A stretch of 18,210 bases of DNA, from assembly GCA_009995705.1 (NCBI GenBank), contig JAADBR010000112.1, positions 1-18,210 on the forward strand. The letters run 5' to 3'. The notes below the pieces were generated by a model. It saw nothing but the letters and a program-made list of their open reading frames with translations, was not told the origin of the DNA and searched no databases. The first letter of the stretch is position 1. Each line of letters starts with the position of its first letter. The DNA comes from Microcystis aeruginosa W13-11 (lineage in GTDB: Bacteria > Cyanobacteriota > Cyanobacteriia > Cyanobacteriales > Microcystaceae). A program made the translations under genes and the position numbers. This document shows, one piece after another, positions 14,500 to 18,210 of this stretch.

Positions 14500-16875
14500 A
14501 TGCCTAGCGTTACCCTCAGCCTCCATCACTTTAATCAATCCGTCACTACCTGTGAATTAATTATTGACAGGGCCAGTCTTTTAGATTTAATTAACACGGG
14601 CAATTCGGAAGTGATCGTAGTGGTGGATGAGAGGTATTGTCCCCTAGGACTGATTGAGAGTCAAGCCCTGATTGCTTACTTCCTCTATCAACAACAGCAC
14701 CCCGAAATCAGAAACCCCTCCCCCAACTGTCTGGATCTGAGCGGTTGGCTGCGTCCGATTATCCCCCTGAACTCGCGCATGGCCGTGAGTGAGTTTCTGG
14801 CCAACCTGAGGGGAGAAGCGATCGCAAAAGACCCTATTTTAGTCGATGCTCAGGGCAAACTGTTAGGACGCTTAGACACCGGCAAACTTCTGCAATTTTG
14901 TCTCGGACGCTCGATTCTCGATGATCCCCCCCCGCAGCTCCGCATCAGCGATCGCATTCCTCGCCCCCACAGCGATCGTTCTCTGGAATTTCTGGAACAA
15001 TTACCGCTGCCGCTGCTGCTCTACAGTCCAGAAGCAGGGATTTTATACCAAAATCAGGCTTGGTGTCAACAAATCGGGGCAGCTTTCCCCGCTAATATTG
15101 ATAAATCTCCCTTTGCTTTGGTTAATGATCCCTTAACCCTCCCATCCCCCACTCCCCCCCTGTTTCCCCAGCGTCTAGAAACAGTGACATCGGGTTTAAC
15201 CAAGACTTGGCGACTGTTGTCCGTGCCGTTAAATTTAACCGATAATTATCCTTTGATCGAGAAAGCTTCAGGACTGTGGTTAATTTTAGCCACCGATATC
15301 ACCGAACAACAGCAATATTGCCAGGAATTAGCGGTTAAAAATGCCGATTTAGTCCATTTAAATCGTCTTAAGGATGAATTTCTCGCCTGTGTTAGCCATG
15401 AGTTTAAATCACCCCTCACCGCTGTTATCGGTCTCTCCAATCTGCTGCGGGAACAAAAAATCGGTGAACTTAACCCCCGACAGTCCAAATATGCCGATTT
15501 AATCTATCGCAGCGGTCGCCAGTTGATGGCTTTGGTTAATGATCTCCTTGATTTAACCCGCCTGGAGACAGGACAACTACAATTAACTTTAACTAGAGTC
15601 AAAATCGATCGCCTCTGTCAACGGGTTTACAATATCATCGTCGATAAATATCCCCAACGTCTTGATCTCCCCAGCAGCTATCGTCTTGACATCGAATCCG
15701 GGTTAGATTATGTCCTGGCCGATGAAACCCGTTTACAACAGATGTTAGTGCATTTGTTAGATAATGCGGTGAAATTCACCATTGATGGCGGTAATTTGGG
15801 CATTAAAGTCAATCGTTGGGAAAATTGGCTGGCTTTTACCGTCTGGGATACGGGGATCGGTATTCCGGAAGAATCCCAGCATCTGATTTTTCAGAAATTC
15901 CAACAGCTAGAAAGTCCTTTCACCCGTCAATTTGAGGGTGCGGGTTTAGGTTTAGTCCTCAGCCAAAAATTAGCACGCTGTCACGGTGGTGATCTATCCT
16001 TTGTCTCCAGGGCCCAGGAAGGTAGTCAATTTACTTTACTGCTGCCGGTTCATCCCCAAAGTGCCGATCAAGAGTCCGCCACTCCCCAGCGTCTGGTGTT
16101 GGTGGTGGAAGCTAATCCCCAAGTGATTGAACAATTTGTTGATCGCTTGAGTGAATTGGGATTAAAAGCCATTATCGCTCGTAGCGGCACTGAGGCGATC
16201 GAAAAAGCCAGGCAGTTAAAACCCCGTTGTGTTTTTCTCAATCCCAATCTACCCCTCTTGTCCGGTTGGGATGTGTTAACGCTGCTCAAATCCCATCCCC
16301 AAACCAAAGATATAAAAGTTATTGTCACCGCTGCCGATTCTGAGCGCAACCGCAGTCAACAGCAAGGAGCCGATAGTTTTCTGGTTCCCCCGATCACCTC
16401 GGCAGCTCTGCAAGCTTGCCTGAATCTGACCGTTTCCCCTGTTCCTAGCCGCAAACGGCCCACTGCTCCGACTCTGCTGCGTTTACACGGCCATTATGCC
16501 CCCAATTTCTCCGATTTATCTTCCTTTAGCTGGATTTGGAATAATCAATTAGTCCGGGAAAATTATCGTTTTATTGAGGCCGATAGTTGCGAACAGGCGG
16601 AACTTTTAGCTACTGTCTGGGAGGTGGACGCTATCTTAATCGATAGTTCGATCGCAGAAGATTTACACTCTTATCTGCAAACCTTGAGCGAGTCGCAAAC
16701 CCTAGCTAATTTACCCCTAGTCACCCTGGATGTGGCTGTCACCGAGGTGGCCAATCAAATCCCCGGTTTAGCCGTTTTTCCCTGTTTGGCCCCGCCAACG
16801 GAAAACCGCATCGAACAGCTATTAAAGGTGATCGAGACTGCTGATCTGGCTTTTTCTCGCCACAAAGAACGGTAA
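14500..16875 (+). CDS. Hybrid sensor histidine kinase with pseudo-receiver domains, divergent from kaiA
   Basis: The 791-aa protein has no membrane segment and is probably cytoplasmic. Residues about 15-140 look like a CBS pair: EVIVVVDERYCPLGLIESQAL, then RMAVSEFL and DPILVDAQGKLLGRLDT. A PAS-like segment (160-270) and a coiled linker follow. HisKA has VSHEFKSPLTAVIGLSNLL with His300, and the ATPase domain has the N box LLDNAVKF (Asn422), VWDTGIGIPEE and GAGLGLVLS. Residues 531-645 form a receiver-like domain in which the acidic pair is degenerate (VEAN), the phospho-Asp position is Asn581 (FLNPNLP) and the conserved Lys is Val629. A second degenerate receiver (659-780) keeps an Asp at 715. 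Kinase motifs are intact, so it should autophosphorylate; a partner is not in the window. Its 5' end lies 239 bp from the kaiA start on the opposite strand. A role in clock input or output is inferred from position and the CikA-like pseudo-receiver. Confidence 0.85.
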   Translation: MPSVTLSLHHFNQSVTTCELIIDRASLLDLINTGNSEVIVVVDERYCPLGLIESQALIAYFLYQQQHPEIRNPSPNCLDLSGWLRPIIPLNSRMAVSEFLANLRGEAIAKDPILVDAQGKLLGRLDTGKLLQFCLGRSILDDPPPQLRISDRIPRPHSDRSLEFLEQLPLPLLLYSPEAGILYQNQAWCQQIGAAFPANIDKSPFALVNDPLTLPSPTPPLFPQRLETVTSGLTKTWRLLSVPLNLTDNYPLIEKASGLWLILATDITEQQQYCQELAVKNADLVHLNRLKDEFLACVSHEFKSPLTAVIGLSNLLREQKIGELNPRQSKYADLIYRSGRQLMALVNDLLDLTRLETGQLQLTLTRVKIDRLCQRVYNIIVDKYPQRLDLPSSYRLDIESGLDYVLADETRLQQMLVHLLDNAVKFTIDGGNLGIKVNRWENWLAFTVWDTGIGIPEESQHLIFQKFQQLESPFTRQFEGAGLGLVLSQKLARCHGGDLSFVSRAQEGSQFTLLLPVHPQSADQESATPQRLVLVVEANPQVIEQFVDRLSELGLKAIIARSGTEAIEKARQLKPRCVFLNPNLPLLSGWDVLTLLKSHPQTKDIKVIVTAADSERNRSQQQGADSFLVPPITSAALQACLNLTVSPVPSRKRPTAPTLLRLHGHYAPNFSDLSSFSWIWNNQLVRENYRFIEADSCEQAELLATVWEVDAILIDSSIAEDLHSYLQTLSESQTLANLPLVTLDVAVTEVANQIPGLAVFPCLAPPTENRIEQLLKVIETADLAFSRHKER

Positions 16876-16898
16876 GGGTAAGTCGGGCCAGTCTTGGG

Positions 16899-16991
16899 AT
16901 GACAAGCAATGTCGATGCTCTAGCCCGATTTTACCTAGAAGTTGGTGCTAAAGCGCAACTACAAACCTTAACTCAACCTAGAGATTATTAA
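16899..16991 (+). CDS. Possible 30-aa peptide or gene 5' remnant
   Basis: A short frame starts with ATG 16899 and reads MTSNVDALARFYLEVGAKAQ and LQTLTQPRDY before TAA. The composition is protein-like (an amphipathic helix) and there is GGGA 3 bp before the ATG. It is too short to assign, and could be the truncated start of a lost gene or chance. No family is recognised. Confidence 0.2.
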   Translation: MTSNVDALARFYLEVGAKAQLQTLTQPRDY

Positions 16992-17053
16992 CTCAATTTT
17001 CTCAAAAAAATCGACCAGCCGTTAGGTGAGAAAAAGAGAAGAACCAAGAACAT

Positions 17054-17085
17054 TAACGCACCCTACAACTTAAGATGGTGCGTTA
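17054..17085. repeat. Palindromic repeat TAACGCACC...GGTGCGTTA
   Basis: A perfect 9-bp inverted repeat, TAACGCACC (17054-17062) and GGTGCGTTA (17077-17085), encloses a 14-nt loop. The core CGCACCCTACAA recurs at about 17139-17150 in the same orientation. This is a familiar interspersed palindrome of cyanobacterial intergenic DNA. In RNA it could act as a terminator-like hairpin, but no T run follows. Confidence 0.6.
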
Positions 17086-17236
17086 CGGCGCGATCACAAT
17101 TTAATTATTAACAAATTTCCTTTAAATACGCACAAACACGCACCCTACAAGCTGATTTAAGAGAAGTAGAATCTTTTATTTAGTCAATAGTTAACATATA
17201 ATTGAGTTAAGGTGTTCTCATTCAACGATTTTCCCC

Positions 17237-17494
17237 ATGGCACAAGCTCAGGAACCGAATGATAAAAATTATGAAGTGGAGCGTCAATTGAGGAGTCTTA
17301 ATTGGCGCCTGGAGCGTCTGGAAGATACCCAAGTGACAGGAAGAGAGCTAAACCGGAGTTTTGATCGGATCTATGAGGAAATTGATCATCTTGAAGATAA
17401 AGTTGATCGGCTTCAATCTAATTTTGAAGAGTTTCGTGATGAGATTAACCAAAAATTAGATACGATTTTACAACATATTACGGGCATCAATTAA
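17237..17494 (+). CDS. Small coiled-coil protein, function unknown
   Basis: The 85-aa, acidic protein is almost entirely one amphipathic coiled coil from about residue 10 to 80. Heptad-like Leu/Ile/Phe spacing is clear in QLRSLNWRLERLED, FDRIYEEIDHLEDKVDRL and FEEFRDEINQKLDTILQHI. There is no signal peptide, membrane segment or catalytic motif. Such short coiled-coil proteins are common and poorly named in cyanobacteria; some resemble the coiled-coil parts of larger structural proteins. The ATG at 17237 is preceded by CCCC without SD, and an AT-rich promoter-like region lies upstream. The downstream gene is convergent, 25 bp away. Confidence 0.7.
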   Translation: MAQAQEPNDKNYEVERQLRSLNWRLERLEDTQVTGRELNRSFDRIYEEIDHLEDKVDRLQSNFEEFRDEINQKLDTILQHITGIN

Positions 17495-17519
17495 ATTGAC
17501 AGCGATCATCAATAAAGTA

Positions 17520-17990
17520 TTATCTTAGGTTGGGTTGAACGATAGTGAAACCCAACACTTTTAAATAATTGAGTTGGGTTTCGTTCCGAAGTCCCAACCT
17601 ACAGATTACTAAAAATTGTTGATAAGTAACAATTTTAGTTATTCCAAATTGTTGCAAAATTAATAAATCTTGATCGCCTGTAATTAAAAAGTCAGCTTGA
17701 CTATCTTTGGCTAAGGCTAAAAGGTAGTTATCTTTAGCATCTCTACAGATATTAATTTTTGATTTAGTTTCAATACATAACCCAATTATGTTTACAAGCT
17801 CAAGTAACTCTTGAACTTTACTTTGGGGAAAATGCTTTTGTAATTTTGGTCTTTCGGTAACAAGGTTAATCTCATTAAGTAGCTGTGGAGAAAAAATCGG
17901 CACAAGAGTTTTGGCTAACTGTTTACCAATAAGAAAGCTAATCCAAAGGTTAGTATCAATAATAACTTTAATCGGTGGCTTGTTGTCCAT
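17520..17990 (-). CDS. PIN-domain toxin of a type II toxin-antitoxin pair, C-terminus altered
   Basis: PIN-domain toxins are metal-dependent ribonucleases. The 156-aa product has the expected acidic residues in order: Asp12 in VIIDTNLWIS, Glu40 in LLNEI, Asp84/Asp87 in CRDAKDNYLLALA, and Asp106 in LITGDQDLL, followed by FGITKIVTYQQFL. It fits the 'putative toxin-antitoxin system toxin component, PIN family' group. The conserved domain ends near residue 128. Residues 130-155 are encoded by a palindromic repeat (17526-17601), so the tail is not native and the gene has lost its original stop, but the catalytic core is complete. The start ATG 17990 overlaps the upstream antitoxin gene by 23 bp, typical of toxin-antitoxin operons. 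Whether the longer tail abolishes activity cannot be told from sequence. Confidence 0.85.
   Translation of the reverse strand: MDNKPPIKVIIDTNLWISFLIGKQLAKTLVPIFSPQLLNEINLVTERPKLQKHFPQSKVQELLELVNIIGLCIETKSKINICRDAKDNYLLALAKDSQADFLITGDQDLLILQQFGITKIVTYQQFLVICRLGLRNETQLNYLKVLGFTIVQPNLR
17526..17601. repeat. 76-bp palindromic repeat inside the PIN toxin 3' end
   Basis: The ends are TAGGTTGGG (17526-17534) and CCCAACCTA (17593-17601). An inner pair GAAACCCAAC (17547-17556) / GTTGGGTTTC (17573-17582) extends the symmetry, giving one long imperfect hairpin. This GTTGGGTTTCGTTC...CCCAACCTAC unit is a common interspersed cyanobacterial palindrome. It forms the last ~26 codons of the PIN gene. Confidence 0.75.
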
Positions 17991-18126
17991 AAATTTCAGC
18001 CCTAACTTCCTCCACTTCTTCGGTAATTGTCTCTAGGGAAAGCTCATCAGTTTTAAAGGTTTCTAAAAGTTGGGTTAATTTTTGATTTAAAGTTTCTTGT
18101 AAATATTCAGGTCTAGGGGTTGACAA
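17968..18126 (-). CDS. Antitoxin partner of the PIN toxin
   Basis: A small acidic protein (52 aa from TTG 18126) reads STPRPEYLQETLNQKLTQLL and then FKTDELSLETITEEVEEVRAEIYG. It overlaps the toxin start by 23 bp, so the two are co-translated. Size, acidity, helical content and order (antitoxin first) fit a type II antitoxin, although no DNA-binding motif is obvious. The frame stays open to TTG 18162, which would add a hydrophobic LLSLLLIFLSL segment unlike an antitoxin, so the later start is preferred. No ATG is available in the proximal part. The upstream DNA near the window edge looks unrelated, so the original 5' end may have been replaced. Confidence 0.6.
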   Translation of the reverse strand: MSTPRPEYLQETLNQKLTQLLETFKTDELSLETITEEVEEVRAEIYGQQATD

Positions 18127-18210
18127 AGAGAGAAAAATCAGCAGTAGGGATAAGAGAGACAACCGTATTCAAGGGGTGATGGACACAGGCCAAAGCCTGG
18201 CGGAAGAAAG

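Larger units (their letters stand above)
16876..17236. other. Repeat-bearing intergenic region
   Basis: There is no well-supported gene in these 361 bp. They hold a 30-codon frame (16899-16991), a palindromic repeat at 17054-17085, and a second copy of its core (CGCACCCTACAA) at about 17139-17150. An AT-rich stretch before 17237 is a plausible promoter region for the small coiled-coil gene (TTAACATATAATTGAG near 17190-17205 offers a TATAAT-like -10). Confidence 0.45.

Noticed and set aside
1..18210. CRISPR array, tRNA, rRNA or replication origin
   Set aside because: No regularly spaced direct repeats, cloverleaf-like sequences or iteron/DnaA-box clusters were seen; the repeated GCGATCGC octamers are scattered HIP1 sites.

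Overview
The window looks like chromosomal DNA of a unicellular, non-heterocystous cyanobacterium, most probably Microcystis or a close relative. It carries psaE (photosystem I), a kaiA/kaiB/kaiC clock locus, frequent HIP1 octamers (GCGATCGC, e.g. near 1397, 5441, 7391, 8843, 10196, 13828, 14818 and 14948), moderate-to-low GC, few Shine-Dalgarno sites, and many small palindromic repeats and mobile-element relics. The genus is an inference from style and similarity, not a computed match.

Layout. 1-1840: a ~400 bp leader without genes, then three plus-strand genes: a stand-alone Mo-nitrogenase C-terminal-like protein, a 252-aa protein whose C-terminal half resembles the TIR/nucleoside-deoxyribosyltransferase fold, and an 83-aa conserved small protein. 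1880-4530 (minus): a relic DNA-phosphorothioation-type operon made of a 55-aa small protein, a dndD-like SMC/Rad50-type ATPase, and a 135-aa associated protein. The dndD reading frame is broken by a 118-bp IS66-type MITE with a perfect 8-bp target duplication. 4846-6711 (plus): rsmE, a DUF6391-type membrane protein with an HxxEH motif, and psaE with its terminator. 6961-10619 (plus): a perfect TTGACA-N17-TATAAT promoter precedes a three-gene operon of class III aminotransferase, sulfotransferase and flippase-like membrane protein, a possible lipid or glycan modification unit.

10641-14260 (minus): kaiC, kaiB and kaiA. The 583-bp spacer between kaiA and kaiBC carries what looks like an IS200/IS605-type right end, about 75 bp upstream of kaiB. 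Divergent from kaiA is a 791-aa hybrid histidine kinase (14500-16875) whose first receiver lacks the phospho-acceptor Asp and the conserved Lys. This recalls the pseudo-receiver of CikA, so it is a candidate clock input/output kinase. 16876-18210: a repeat-rich intergenic region, a small coiled-coil protein, and a PIN-toxin/antitoxin pair whose toxin C-terminus is encoded by a palindromic repeat.

The strongest novel leads are the MITE-inactivated dndD, the transposon end in the kaiBC upstream region, the kaiA-linked pseudo-receiver kinase, and the aminotransferase-sulfotransferase-flippase operon.
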